NCBI GenBank assembly: GCA_023144005.1
Contig: JAGLGN010000005.1
Coordinates: 90,749 to 154,748 of the forward strand
Direction: 5' to 3'
Origin: a bacterium
Lineage (GTDB): Bacteria > AUK180
DNA length: 64,000 bases
Shown: piece after piece, positions 30,451 through 40,709 of the stretch
How the letters are laid out: every line of letters begins with the position of its first letter
How positions within the stretch are numbered: position 1 is the stretch's first letter
The notes under the pieces: generated by a model
The model's database searches: none
What the model was told of the DNA's origin: nothing
The model's input: the letters and a program-made list of their open reading frames with translations, nothing else
Program-made: the position numbers and the translations under genes

Positions 30451-33400
30451 CTACTTGATGACAGCGACCTTGAATATCTGTGTTTCACCCGCGTCATTCG
30501 TGATATAGCAAAAATACATGCCCGCGGCGACTTCTTCACCATCTTCATTTGTCAGGTCCCATTGCCATTCGGATTGCCCGTCCGCATCTGTTTCCAACAC
30601 TAATTCTCCGGCAACAGTATATATCCTAATGGTCACATCTTCTGTGAGCTGGCTGAAAATAATATATTCGCCGGAAAGTTCTTTATTCCAAGGATTCGGA
30701 TATATTACCGTATCTTCAAGTGAGTCAGCATAGTTCTTGATAATTGTAAGCCCCGATTCAAACGGAAGATTCGCTTCCGAAACAGTATCGGGAGAGATCA
30801 CCGTAAAATATGTCGTATCCCCGCATGAAATGCCTATCGTATGTCCATTTACGGCATCAGCAGCAATATCAAGACAGAGAAAATATGTCTTTGTGGTAGT
30901 ACCGATGATCTGATCCGCAATATTAATATCTGCTGTTCCACTTGTAAATGTTCCGGTTCCTATCAAAGTATCATCAACGATGGAAAAACTGTCATCGCCG
31001 TTATCAAGATATACCTTCGCTGCGGAAACATCATTGTCATCAGCAGTGCCTATCAGATCTGTCTTTATTACGGATAATACCGCGGTTTCAATTGCCGTTG
31101 ATAATGTGAGCTGTTCAAATACAAGATCCTGCACGCTCACCTTCGTCGTCGCGGTCGCAAGATCAAGAGGCAGAACGGTTATCGGATCAGGGCCGTCCGT
31201 GATGGTAACCGAGCCGGAAAGAAACGGCGGGAATACTGCCATCTGATCAGGGGACATAATAGTGAAATTAGAACTGTCAGACATGCTTATGGTGAATGTA
31301 TTTCCAATATCTACCGCGGAACCAAGGCCGAGCACGATAAAATACACAGAACTTGCTGTGGTAATATTCTGATCAATGATATCAATATCCACAAGTCCTG
31401 ATACAAAGGTCCCGTTGCCAAGTAATGTATCTTCCGCAGAAGAAAAAGTGGTATTGCCGTTATCCGCATAGATCATGACCGAACTTACATCCGAATCTGC
31501 ATTTGTCCCATCGCCTTCCACCTTAATATCTATCCAGATAGCATTGTCCGCGTCCGTTGACAATGTAATGTCCGCCATTAAAACCTCTGCGCCCTGCATT
31601 GCGGTTGTCGGTGCGTCATCATTTATTACGGATGTCAGATCATTTAAGATCGCTCTGTTAGCTCCAAATTCAGATGTATTCCCTGTCCCGTCGATCGCAA
31701 GCGAGGTCAATATTACATCCCCCGAGAGCGACTCGCCCGCCAGTGAAAAGTTTCCGCTCCCGTCGGTGTTCAGAGTTGTGTAATAGTGATATCCTTCACC
31801 ATATCCCGTGGGGTCAGCGTTTACACCGGCAGTAGAATTACTTACAATATAGAGTTCAACCTCAATACTTGCCGCAGCAGTTCCATTAATTGTATAGGTA
31901 TCGATCCCAGTCTGAACGATATCTGTTATTACAGGGAAATTCAAATTCTCATTCGGGCCGGCATCAACATCACCTATATCATTCAGTGTTACCCCATCAG
32001 CCGCAAGATCAATTCCTAACTGTGTATTTGAAAATATGGAATTCCCGGAAATACGGTTATTGTCAGTAGCACTATCCGCGACATGTACCCCGTCCCAGCC
32101 ATTGAAAGCAATGATATTAGCCATACCAGAAATTGTTCCTCCGACAGTATTTGAATGAGCTCCCCCATAGATATATACACCATTCTGAGAATTACCCAAA
32201 TCTCCGGTTCCGTCCGCATCGGTGCCGATGTAATTACCAAGTACCTGATTATCCGTTGAATTCGTACCGCTTATGTTAATGCCACTGCCGCTATTTCCGG
32301 AAAGTACATTTCCGGAGCCGCTTTCAACTCCACCGATAAAATTCGACTTGGAGCCCTCCAAGATATGTACACCGTAATTTGAATTGCCAAGATCGGCCGT
32401 GCCGTTTACATCCGTTCCGATATAATTGCCGATAACCTTATTATTATCCGTGCCGCTGCCATAGATATTAATTCCGCCGTTGTTCCCGGATATAATATTT
32501 CTCGCACCCGCAACAGCACCGCCAATGGTATTTGATGCTGGGCCATTATACAATTGTATTCCAGACCAGGTATTACCGAGGTCAACAGTACCAGTCACAT
32601 CGGTACCGACATAATTGCCGAGTATCTGATTGTTATCCGTACCGGCACCGGTAATATAGATTCCATATTGACCGTTACCCGAAATAATATTTCTTGCAGC
32701 CGCAACGGTTCCACCGATCGTATTTGATAGGGCACTACCTGCAATTTCGATACCGTGCTCTGAATTACCCCGGTCCGCTGTACCGTTACAATCCGTTCCT
32801 ATATAATTACCAATAATTGTGTTATTTGTCGTACTTCCAGTTAAGAAAATACCTGAGTCGTTATTACCGGAGATTACATTTCCTGACCCGGCAATTGTAC
32901 CCCCAATCGTATTTCCCTGGGCACTGTTAGTAATAATTACGCCATGAGAATTATTACCCAGGTCAGAAGTACCATTAACATCGGTGCCAATATAATTTCC
33001 GATTACGACATTATTATCCGAACCGGAGATTAAAATACCTCCAAAATTACCTGATATGATATTCCTTTCTCCAGCTGTGGTGCCGCCAATTATATTTGAC
33101 GCTGGTCCATTAGTTATAAAAATTCCCTGGTTGGTATTGCCGATAGCTCCAGTGCCATTTACATTAGTTCCTATATAATTACCAATAATTACATTATTAT
33201 CTGTGCCACTGTTAATAATATAAATACCACGATCGTCATTGCCTGATATTAAATTCATGGTACCAGCTATCGTTCCACCAATGGTATTTGATTGTGCGCC
33301 ATTACCGATTTGTATACCATATACTGAATTGCCTAAGTCACTGGTTCCATTCACATCCGTACCTATGTAATTGCCGAGGATGACATTGTTAATCGTTCCA

Positions 33401-34959
33401 CTGTCCCAGAGTACTACACCACTCGTGTTATTTCCTGAAATAATATTTCTAGCACCTGCAACTGTTCCACCAATTATATTTGATTGAGCACCACCCCAGA
33501 TGGCTATACCCTCATTTGTATTAGCTATATCAACAGTACCGGTTACATCGGTCCCGATATAATTACCAAGAACTATATTATTATCACTGTTGCTTATCAG
33601 AATACCAATGTTGTTATTACCTGATATGATATTTCCTGATCCTGCTATTGTCCCACCTATGGTATTCGATTGAGCATCACTAGTTAAATATACACCATCA
33701 TTTGAATTGCCTAGATCCACTGTCCCGGTCACATCTGTGCCGATGAAATTGCCAAGAACAACATTGTTATCAGTACCGGTGTTGGCGATTAAGATACCAT
33801 GGCTATTATTACCGGAGATAATATTTCTCGCCGCCGTATCTGTTCCACCGATCGTATTTAATTGAGCGCCGCCCGCAATATATACTCCGCAAGCGGTATT
33901 GCCCAGATCGACCAGGCCGGAGGCATCGGTTCCGATAAAATTACCGATCACTGTATTGTTCTCCACACCATTGCTGCCATTAATCACAACACCATACTGA
34001 TTACCACTCAATACATTGCCGCCGCCGGCAATTGTCGAGCCGACAGTATTGAAAGTTGACATATTCGTAATATACACTCCGCATTGTGTGTTTCCCAATG
34101 CGGAAGTTCCGCTGATATCGGTACCGAAATAATTGCCCTGGATCTGATTGCCGGTACTGGCATCCACAAAAATACCGTGTTCTCCGTTCCCGGAGATTAC
34201 GTTTCTTTCTGCAGCTGTTGTCCCCCCGATGATATTGTAATTCGAATAGGATATATTTATTCCTGAGTAATCTGCACCCAGTGCGGAAGTTCCATTGACA
34301 TCGGTACCTATCATATTCCCCAGAATATAATTCCCATCACACTGACGCAAAACGATATTTGCAATATAACTTCCAGAGATAAGATTACCCATCCCCGCGA
34401 TGCTACCTCCGATAGTGTTGCCTGAAGCATGGTCGGTAAGATATATACCGGCATACGAATTTCCCAGATCAACCGTTCCAGTAGTATCAGTGCCCATATA
34501 ATTATTTGTGATTATATTTCCGGTGGCACTCGCGCCGGTGATTATTATGCTTGAAGTTCTAAAACCCAATGCTCCCGTAAAATTATTGATAACCAGGCCG
34601 GAAACTACATTATTTGCAGAACTTATTATAAGACCAGAAACATCTGATATATTACTACCATCTATCTCAACATCATGATTCAAACCGCCGAATATTTTCG
34701 TGCCGCCTGTCGCGTCATTTAGCGTTGGCAATACACTGGCGGGTTGGATCGTTCCACTGATAGAAAATATGATCGTGTCCGCACCAGCATTGCTGTTGGC
34801 GTCAGTAATTGCCTGCCTCAATGATCCCGCACCCGTATCATTGACATTCACAACCGTAATAGTTGCAGCAAAAACAGTTGCGGAAAACAATAAAAGAGAA
34901 AGTATAAATGAGAATTTTACACGCTTATTCATAAAAACCTCCGAACTATTTTTTACCAT
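30451..34959 (-). CDS. Large secreted right-handed parallel beta-helix repeat protein with FlgD-Ig/T9SS-like C-terminal domain
   Basis: Signal peptide; about 13 copies of 'GNYIGTDVNGTxDLGNxxxGVxIxxGAxSNTIGGTxAGxxNIISGN'; C-terminal 'VIYPNPWNKE...TIRIYTVAGELV...WDLTNEDGEEVAAGMYFCYITN'. Confidence 0.88.
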   Translation of the reverse strand: MVKNSSEVFMNKRVKFSFILSLLLFSATVFAATITVVNVNDTGAGSLRQAITDANSNAGADTIIFSISGTIQPASVLPTLNDATGGTKIFGGLNHDVEIDGSNISDVSGLIISSANNVVSGLVINNFTGALGFRTSSIIITGASATGNIITNNYMGTDTTGTVDLGNSYAGIYLTDHASGNTIGGSIAGMGNLISGSYIANIVLRQCDGNYILGNMIGTDVNGTSALGADYSGINISYSNYNIIGGTTAAERNVISGNGEHGIFVDASTGNQIQGNYFGTDISGTSALGNTQCGVYITNMSTFNTVGSTIAGGGNVLSGNQYGVVINGSNGVENNTVIGNFIGTDASGLVDLGNTACGVYIAGGAQLNTIGGTDTAARNIISGNNSHGILIANTGTDNNVVLGNFIGTDVTGTVDLGNSNDGVYLTSDAQSNTIGGTIAGSGNIISGNNNIGILISNSDNNIVLGNYIGTDVTGTVDIANTNEGIAIWGGAQSNIIGGTVAGARNIISGNNTSGVVLWDSGTINNVILGNYIGTDVNGTSDLGNSVYGIQIGNGAQSNTIGGTIAGTMNLISGNDDRGIYIINSGTDNNVIIGNYIGTNVNGTGAIGNTNQGIFITNGPASNIIGGTTAGERNIISGNFGGILISGSDNNVVIGNYIGTDVNGTSDLGNNSHGVIITNSAQGNTIGGTIAGSGNVISGNNDSGIFLTGSTTNNTIIGNYIGTDCNGTADRGNSEHGIEIAGSALSNTIGGTVAAARNIISGNGQYGIYITGAGTDNNQILGNYVGTDVTGTVDLGNTWSGIQLYNGPASNTIGGAVAGARNIISGNNGGINIYGSGTDNNKVIGNYIGTDVNGTADLGNSNYGVHILEGSKSNFIGGVESGSGNVLSGNSGSGINISGTNSTDNQVLGNYIGTDADGTGDLGNSQNGVYIYGGAHSNTVGGTISGMANIIAFNGWDGVHVADSATDNNRISGNSIFSNTQLGIDLAADGVTLNDIGDVDAGPNENLNFPVITDIVQTGIDTYTINGTAAASIEVELYIVSNSTAGVNADPTGYGEGYHYYTTLNTDGSGNFSLAGESLSGDVILTSLAIDGTGNTSEFGANRAILNDLTSVINDDAPTTAMQGAEVLMADITLSTDADNAIWIDIKVEGDGTNADSDVSSVMIYADNGNTTFSSAEDTLLGNGTFVSGLVDIDIIDQNITTASSVYFIVLGLGSAVDIGNTFTISMSDSSNFTIMSPDQMAVFPPFLSGSVTITDGPDPITVLPLDLATATTKVSVQDLVFEQLTLSTAIETAVLSVIKTDLIGTADDNDVSAAKVYLDNGDDSFSIVDDTLIGTGTFTSGTADINIADQIIGTTTKTYFLCLDIAADAVNGHTIGISCGDTTYFTVISPDTVSEANLPFESGLTIIKNYADSLEDTVIYPNPWNKELSGEYIIFSQLTEDVTIRIYTVAGELVLETDADGQSEWQWDLTNEDGEEVAAGMYFCYITNDAGETQIFKVAVIK

Positions 34960-35119
34960 AATATCGGGATTTTATCAATAAATATGTGTAGACAGTAGCA
35001 GCAATGGATCGCAATCATATATTCATTTGGAGAATTACCTTATTTATAATAAAATATGTATATGAACTCCGAAATGGTCATCACGGCACCTTTATGCGGA
35101 TCAAAGGATCAAGCCAGGG

Positions 35120-36367
35120 ATGGATAAAAGAATTGAAAGGCAGAATCTATTTTTCACCGCCATTGCCGGCCGTGCGCAGATATATCTTTTTTTAGGCAAA
35201 AACGATGAGGCCCTTGCCGATATTGCTCATGCCTTATCCAAGGATCTGCCGTATAGATCAATAATAAGAATAAAACTTCTTAAGGCGGAGATATTCTTGA
35301 GGGGGAAAAAAGATTTCCAAGCAGCTGAAAATATCACATCCGATATGATCAAAGAAGACCCGATAAAGCAAAATAATGAACTTTTTACCCAAGCGCTCAA
35401 TCTTATGGGCGGGATCAAAAGATATGCAGGAGAACTTGACCAGGCGCTGGTGTTCTATGAGCGGTCACTTGAATTGAACAAAAATGACGGCCTTCATTAC
35501 AATATCGGCATCGTTTCTTCCAATATTGCATCTATTTATCACATAAAAGGACAACGCGGAAAAGCGATAGTGTATCTGGAAAACGCGTTGGCGGCTTTCA
35601 TCAGATCCGGTGATCAATTTCACATTGAAGAAAAGAAGAAAGACCTGGGGCTCATGCAGTTGGAGATGGGTAATTATGATATTGCCGAGGATAGTTTTCT
35701 ACGCTATCTGAAAACGGCAAGAAAATTGGGATACAAGAAGGGGGAAGCCGAAGTGCACAATTTCCTCGGGTTTCTGTATAAAATGAAAGGAGATCCTGAA
35801 CGGGCGCTCAAATACAGGCAAGGGTACCTCCGCCTGGCAGAAGAGATGAGGGATGATTACCTCATCGCCTCGGCCAAAAACTCGGTCGCGATAATTTATC
35901 AGGAGAAGGAGCTTTATGAAAAGGCAGAAATCCTGCTGAAGGAGTCATTACAATTGGGTGAAAAACACAACCACGCGAATTTGGTAGTAGCTTCTATCCT
36001 GAATCTTATCACCTCTTATACGCAGATGAAGGACTTCAAGAATGCGCTTACTTATCTTCGTAAGGCCGTAAAGATCATTACACCACTGAATAATAACAAT
36101 TATTCATTCCATCTTTTCCAGAATTACGCGATATATCACAATGGTATAGAAAACCCTTCTAAGGCCGCGCATTATTACGGACTCGCAAAGGAGAAAGCGG
36201 AGCAAATGAACAATCACAAACTGGTGATCACTTCATGGGTAAATATGATCTCCTGTTTAGAAAAAATTCATGGAAATAGAGCTGACCTTGAACAGAAACA
36301 ATTGAATGCCTATGCCGGCAAATTTGATCTCATTGAATACTTGCGTAAGATACAAGAGAAGGATTAG
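35120..36367 (+). CDS. TPR-repeat protein (Rapsyn/LGN-like TPRs)
   Basis: TPR units such as 'AEVHNFLGFLYKMKGDPERALKYRQGYLRLAEEM'; weak ribosome-binding site. Confidence 0.75.
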   Translation: MDKRIERQNLFFTAIAGRAQIYLFLGKNDEALADIAHALSKDLPYRSIIRIKLLKAEIFLRGKKDFQAAENITSDMIKEDPIKQNNELFTQALNLMGGIKRYAGELDQALVFYERSLELNKNDGLHYNIGIVSSNIASIYHIKGQRGKAIVYLENALAAFIRSGDQFHIEEKKKDLGLMQLEMGNYDIAEDSFLRYLKTARKLGYKKGEAEVHNFLGFLYKMKGDPERALKYRQGYLRLAEEMRDDYLIASAKNSVAIIYQEKELYEKAEILLKESLQLGEKHNHANLVVASILNLITSYTQMKDFKNALTYLRKAVKIITPLNNNNYSFHLFQNYAIYHNGIENPSKAAHYYGLAKEKAEQMNNHKLVITSWVNMISCLEKIHGNRADLEQKQLNAYAGKFDLIEYLRKIQEKD

Positions 36368-36454
36368 CGCGGCCCGCAATGCGGCTATAAGATAGTTGAA
36401 AAGTTCAAGATTACAGGGAGAGAAAAGAAAAATTGATATTTGAATTTCTTACCA

Positions 36455-36505
36455 CCGTACTTCACACCTCACACTTCACACTCAGTCTGCGTGGCAGACT
36501 GTTGT
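36455..36505 (+). repeat. Text-like tail (CGTACTTCACACCTCACACTTCACACTCAG...)
   Basis: Low-complexity 'cacttcacac' tail abutting the stop of the minus-strand TPR gene. Confidence 0.5.
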
Positions 36506-36506
36506 G

Positions 36507-37931
36507 CTATCTGTCTGAATTTTGTAGTATTTTAATCTTCTTCAGCCAGAACTTATTATTAAGGTCATGGAATATTTTTCGGGATTTCTCCAGATATTTC
36601 CGGGCATCATCCGGGCGGGCACTTTGCTTTAATACTTCGGAGTAATAATAATATGCCATTGCTAACTCAAGCGGGAAATTAATCACCTTCAAAATTGTCA
36701 TGGATCTTTCAAGTGCTTTTATTGCCGAAAGCAGGGCGCCTTTGATCGAGCAGATCCGCCCTTTCAGTATATAGGCATTTGCGATCATATCATTAGCTTC
36801 CTCTTCAGTGTACGACCCGATCGCCTTATTCGCGAAAACCAGCGCTTCGTCAATGCTTTTGCCGGGCTTTTCCTTGCCGGTGATATTTTTCTCGTTGAAC
36901 TCTTCCACGGCAAGGTCGGCGGAGGCAATATAGGCCTTAACAAGATACTCTTTTGATCCCAGTTCATTTGCCAGAGCGAGCGTCTTTTTAAGATAGGCCC
37001 TTGCTTGGGTAAAGAGCTTGGTTTGCAGTGAGATCATAGTTAGATTTCCCATTGTAATTACCTGGCCGTATTTATCACCGAGCTCCTCCTTGATCTTGAG
37101 GGATTTATTGTAAAACTCAAAGGATTTCTTAATATTTCCGGAATTATAATATGTCCCAGCGATATTATTGTACGACAGGGCAATACCCTGGCGATCCGAT
37201 ACCTCTTTGTAAACTGCAAGCGAATCCAAATAATATCCCAATGCCTTCTCAAATTTTCCATATTGAAAGTAGATAGTACCTAAACCTGAAAGATTCGTTG
37301 CCTGTCCTTGTCTATCGTTGATCATTTTCTGAAGGGAAAGCGATTTTTTATAATATCCCAATGCCTTTTTTTGATCATTCAATCGCGAGTAAATATACCC
37401 TATGGCAAAAAGTACAGCGCCCTCGCTTCTTCTGTCCTGTATCTTTCTATATACTCCGAGAGAATCCTGAAAGATCTTCAATGCTTTCGTGTATTCACCG
37501 AGAATAAAATGTATATTGCCGATATTCTTCATAATATTGGCTTCTATTCCCTCATTGCCAGTGCCATTCAGCAGTTTTGCTGACTTATCAAAATAATGTA
37601 GACTTCGCTTATAATTGCCTTTATAATAGTAATATCTTCCTATATTATTGAAACTCGTACCTAGACCGTGTGGATCATTGTTCTTCCTGTATATGGTATT
37701 GGCGCGGTTGACATATTTAAGCATTGTTTCCCAGTCACTTGTTGAAGCATATACTTCAGATAAATGCATCAGGCACAAGGCCTTATTAATATCGTCCTTA
37801 TATTTTCTGAATATCTTTATGGCCGAGAGACCGTCCGCCTCTGCCTCGCTGTTCTTCCCTATCTGATTATAAACCCTGCATCTTTGTATATATGCACTTA
37901 TACCGCGTTTATGAATGCTCTCCTTGACCAT
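36507..37931 (-). CDS. TPR-repeat protein (Rapsyn/LGN-like TPRs)
   Basis: TPR_12-like units such as 'GIALSYNNIAGTYYNSGNIKKSFEFYNKSLKIKEELGDKYG'. Confidence 0.85.
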   Translation of the reverse strand: MVKESIHKRGISAYIQRCRVYNQIGKNSEAEADGLSAIKIFRKYKDDINKALCLMHLSEVYASTSDWETMLKYVNRANTIYRKNNDPHGLGTSFNNIGRYYYYKGNYKRSLHYFDKSAKLLNGTGNEGIEANIMKNIGNIHFILGEYTKALKIFQDSLGVYRKIQDRRSEGAVLFAIGYIYSRLNDQKKALGYYKKSLSLQKMINDRQGQATNLSGLGTIYFQYGKFEKALGYYLDSLAVYKEVSDRQGIALSYNNIAGTYYNSGNIKKSFEFYNKSLKIKEELGDKYGQVITMGNLTMISLQTKLFTQARAYLKKTLALANELGSKEYLVKAYIASADLAVEEFNEKNITGKEKPGKSIDEALVFANKAIGSYTEEEANDMIANAYILKGRICSIKGALLSAIKALERSMTILKVINFPLELAMAYYYYSEVLKQSARPDDARKYLEKSRKIFHDLNNKFWLKKIKILQNSDR

Positions 37932-38059
37932 GTATGATTATACTGTTTTTGAAAATTACTTACAAATCCAAACAAAAACAAAGAACAAAGGTACCTGATC
38001 TTTATCATATATTTATTTCAGAAAATAGATACAGCCGAAACATGGTTATGCATTCTTTC

Positions 38060-38554
38060 TTAAAACCTGTAAATTACCTCTAATCCTAGTATTGGAACGA
38101 TAGGGACGATATCGTCACCTTCCTCTTCTATCATGTCTTCTATCACCGGATTAATAAATTTTGGACCGTATAGCGCGCCCAGATCAAGAGAAACCGCAAA
38201 TCTTTTTGAACAATTCCAAGTATAACCGAAATTGAAATGGATCGCTTTTATCTCTATGCAGCTGCGACCCTTATCCGCCTCACTTTCTTCATTAAAATAT
38301 ATACCTGTAAAGCTCAGGCCGCCCTGCAGATATGGCTGCCATTTCTTTCCGTCTTTGAAAGAATATCGGATATTCAGAGCAGTGCGCACGATCGGGCCGA
38401 CATTTGTGGGGAATCCTCCCGCTGTGAGGTTCGCCGAGAATGCCGAATTGAATTGTGTGGTCAGTACCAGAGACGGGATGGGTCCTCCGGCAAGATCAAT
38501 CTTGCCGCCAATGCCGAAATTTAGAAGACAAAAAGCTATTATCAAAGCATTCAT
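38060..38554 (-). CDS. Outer-membrane beta-barrel-like protein
   Basis: Signal-like N-terminus, alternating beta pattern, C-terminal aromatic 'LEVIYRF'. Confidence 0.55.
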   Translation of the reverse strand: MNALIIAFCLLNFGIGGKIDLAGGPIPSLVLTTQFNSAFSANLTAGGFPTNVGPIVRTALNIRYSFKDGKKWQPYLQGGLSFTGIYFNEESEADKGRSCIEIKAIHFNFGYTWNCSKRFAVSLDLGALYGPKFINPVIEDMIEEEGDDIVPIVPILGLEVIYRF

Positions 38555-38611
38555 TGCACTTCCTCCGTTAGATTATAATTCGGGTTTATTCAGAAATCAA
38601 ATCGACTGAAA

Positions 38612-39181
38612 TTATTTCGATCTCAGATAAGCCGCCATTTGTTTAATGGCCATGCGGCGGTGGGATCCTTTTATCTGTTGATCTTCATCCATTTCACTCC
38701 TCGGCTTGCTGGAGTTTTCCGGGATAAATATGGAATCATACGGAAAGTACTCGTCTAATGTACTTGATGCGCTGAGGGCTATCGTTCCTGAAAAGGTTCC
38801 CGTGAACTGCGAATACCCTACCCCGTCAGCTGTAAATGTCAGAACTGTCTTGTAATGCGCTTTTCTTGATAATCCCTTAACTATCTTTAACATTCCGTCA
38901 ATTCCGACCATCTGATAAAGCACTTTTGTATAGGAGCCGGGAAAATCCTTAAGTCCTTCAAAGATAATCCCGGTATCATCCGTGATCAAAGGAGAATGCA
39001 GTGCCTTCCACGCTTGCTGCGCTTTAAATTTTGATGTTTCTTCAAGGGAAAGTAATTTGGGTTCCATCAGATCCATCTCGTAGAGCCTGGAGCTCAAAGA
39101 GGCTTCTTCCAGTAATATAGTGCTTATCTCGCGAAATTTACTTTTATTTCCCGTAACAACGGTTATTTCAGAACCTTTCAT
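38612..39181 (-). CDS. rdgB: XTP/dITP diphosphatase (RdgB/HAM1)
   Basis: 'ITVVTGNKSKFREI', 'LITDDTGIIFEGLKDFPGSYTK', 'SEMDEDQQIKGSHRRMAIKQM'. Confidence 0.85.
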   Translation of the reverse strand: MKGSEITVVTGNKSKFREISTILLEEASLSSRLYEMDLMEPKLLSLEETSKFKAQQAWKALHSPLITDDTGIIFEGLKDFPGSYTKVLYQMVGIDGMLKIVKGLSRKAHYKTVLTFTADGVGYSQFTGTFSGTIALSASSTLDEYFPYDSIFIPENSSKPRSEMDEDQQIKGSHRRMAIKQMAAYLRSK

Positions 39182-39701
39182 AGATAAGCAGCCTCATTTG
39201 CCCGACCTTTTTATCACTTTTCAAAATGAATGATTCATTTTTAATTATGGCCTCAACCCTTTCACCGCATTGCACATATAGAAGCCCACGGCTTTTGATG
39301 ATGCTGGAAAAATTCTCAAGGACTTTGTCGAGCGTTGCCATTCCCCTTGCAATACCTATGTCAACTTTTATTGGAGTATTCTCAACTCTTGTTTTATGGA
39401 CGGTTATGTTCGTGATCCGATTCTTTCTTACCCACTCCTTCAGGTAATCGGCTTTTTTCCTCACGGATTCTATAAGATGAAAATGACTGTCAGGCAAAGC
39501 AAGAGCGAGAGGGACGCCCGGGATCCCGGCGCCGGTACCGCCATCGGCGATCATCAACGGTCCATGTGATAAAAACGGTATCAGATCCAAAGACGGAATG
39601 ATCAAAATATCATTTATCCTTTCTCTGGTCTTTATTGATGTAACATTAAAAGGTGCCTGCAATATATGGTCAATAAAGGAATCTAATAATTTTTCTGGCA
39701 T
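39168..39701 (-). CDS. rsmG: 16S rRNA (guanine527-N7)-methyltransferase
   Basis: 'MIADGGTGAGIPGVPLALALPDSHFHLIESVRKKADYL', 'IARGMATLDKVLE'. Confidence 0.88.
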   Translation of the reverse strand: MPEKLLDSFIDHILQAPFNVTSIKTRERINDILIIPSLDLIPFLSHGPLMIADGGTGAGIPGVPLALALPDSHFHLIESVRKKADYLKEWVRKNRITNITVHKTRVENTPIKVDIGIARGMATLDKVLENFSSIIKSRGLLYVQCGERVEAIIKNESFILKSDKKVGQMRLLIYERF

Positions 39702-39706
39702 AAATA

Positions 39707-39733
39707 AAAAGGGGAGCCGAACGCTCCCCTTTT
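39707..39733 (-). terminator. Rho-independent terminator downstream of the PorV/PorQ-like gene
   Basis: AAAAGGGGAGC - CGAAC - GCTCCCCTTTT hairpin with A/T tracts on both sides, immediately after the stop at 39744 (minus strand). Confidence 0.85.
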
Positions 39734-39743
39734 ATCGGAAGGA

Positions 39744-40700
39744 TCAAAAGATCATCGCACCTGCTTCTATGGTAACCTTTCCTCCGAAATGTTCCGTCGT
39801 ATTATAGGCGGCGACAATATCCCAGAAAGTACGGCCAACTCTCACCTTCAATCCTAAGCCCGCGGAAAACGGTGAAAATACTGTATTAGTGGTATATCCT
39901 GTATAGAAATACACCATTGAATTGAAGATATATGTCAATGACAAAGAACCGTACATGTCCTGATCCTTATACTGAGCGGCATTGAATTCAAGGACAAATT
40001 TGTTTTTGCCGGCCTGGAACACATCCCAGAGGAGGCCGTATTTCATGACCAAAGGAAGGGTCAATGCATCACTATCTTCGAAATATTGAACATTACTACC
40101 GAAATTCTCGGCTGAAAATGCTATTCTGAGACCCTTCAGGTACTCTTCATTCTCATATGTAAATCCAATATTAAAAAACATTGAATCTATCATATATTCT
40201 TCCAAAGTTTCATAGACATAGCTTGCGGAAGCGCCGAAGGCAAAATTCTTGGTAAGCTGCTTGCCCCATCCAAGGGTTGCCGCCAATGCGTTTCCGGAAA
40301 AGGTTTCTCCGTCTTCGGAAGGATCTACCACATAGCCCCATGGTTTGGTGTACTCGAACTCACCGTAATCGAAGCTTCTGACAACAACGGACAATACTCC
40401 GAGATCATCGCTTATTCTTTTTGCAATGGCTGCATATTGATATCCGGTGTCCAGTATCCAATCAATGCTTCCTGCTCTTATATCGAAATTTCCAAGCTCA
40501 TCGAGTCTCGAAGGATTGATCAGTCCTGCCAATGCCGTATCTATCGAAGCAAGAGAGGTTCCGCCGGTCGCCATATGGGCGCCGCCAACCGGAAGTCTTA
40601 AAAAATCAAATGCCGTTGTTCCGGTTCGGAATGAAAAAGAGGTTCCCGCCCAGACGCTCATGGAAACCAGAACGATCAATGCTATTGTTAGTTTTTTCAT
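39744..40700 (-). CDS. PorV/PorQ family outer-membrane protein
   Basis: 'TAFDFLRLPVGGAHMATGGTSLASIDTALAGLINPSRL' N-terminal signature after the signal peptide. Confidence 0.8.
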   Translation of the reverse strand: MKKLTIALIVLVSMSVWAGTSFSFRTGTTAFDFLRLPVGGAHMATGGTSLASIDTALAGLINPSRLDELGNFDIRAGSIDWILDTGYQYAAIAKRISDDLGVLSVVVRSFDYGEFEYTKPWGYVVDPSEDGETFSGNALAATLGWGKQLTKNFAFGASASYVYETLEEYMIDSMFFNIGFTYENEEYLKGLRIAFSAENFGSNVQYFEDSDALTLPLVMKYGLLWDVFQAGKNKFVLEFNAAQYKDQDMYGSLSLTYIFNSMVYFYTGYTTNTVFSPFSAGLGLKVRVGRTFWDIVAAYNTTEHFGGKVTIEAGAMIF

Positions 40701-40709
40701 TTTTCCACC

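Noticed and set aside
30451-34959. Periodic repetitive DNA that could look like a CRISPR array
   Set aside because: The repeats are long (about 200 bp), degenerate and fully within an open reading frame encoding a beta-helix repeat protein; no short direct repeats with unique spacers and no cas genes.
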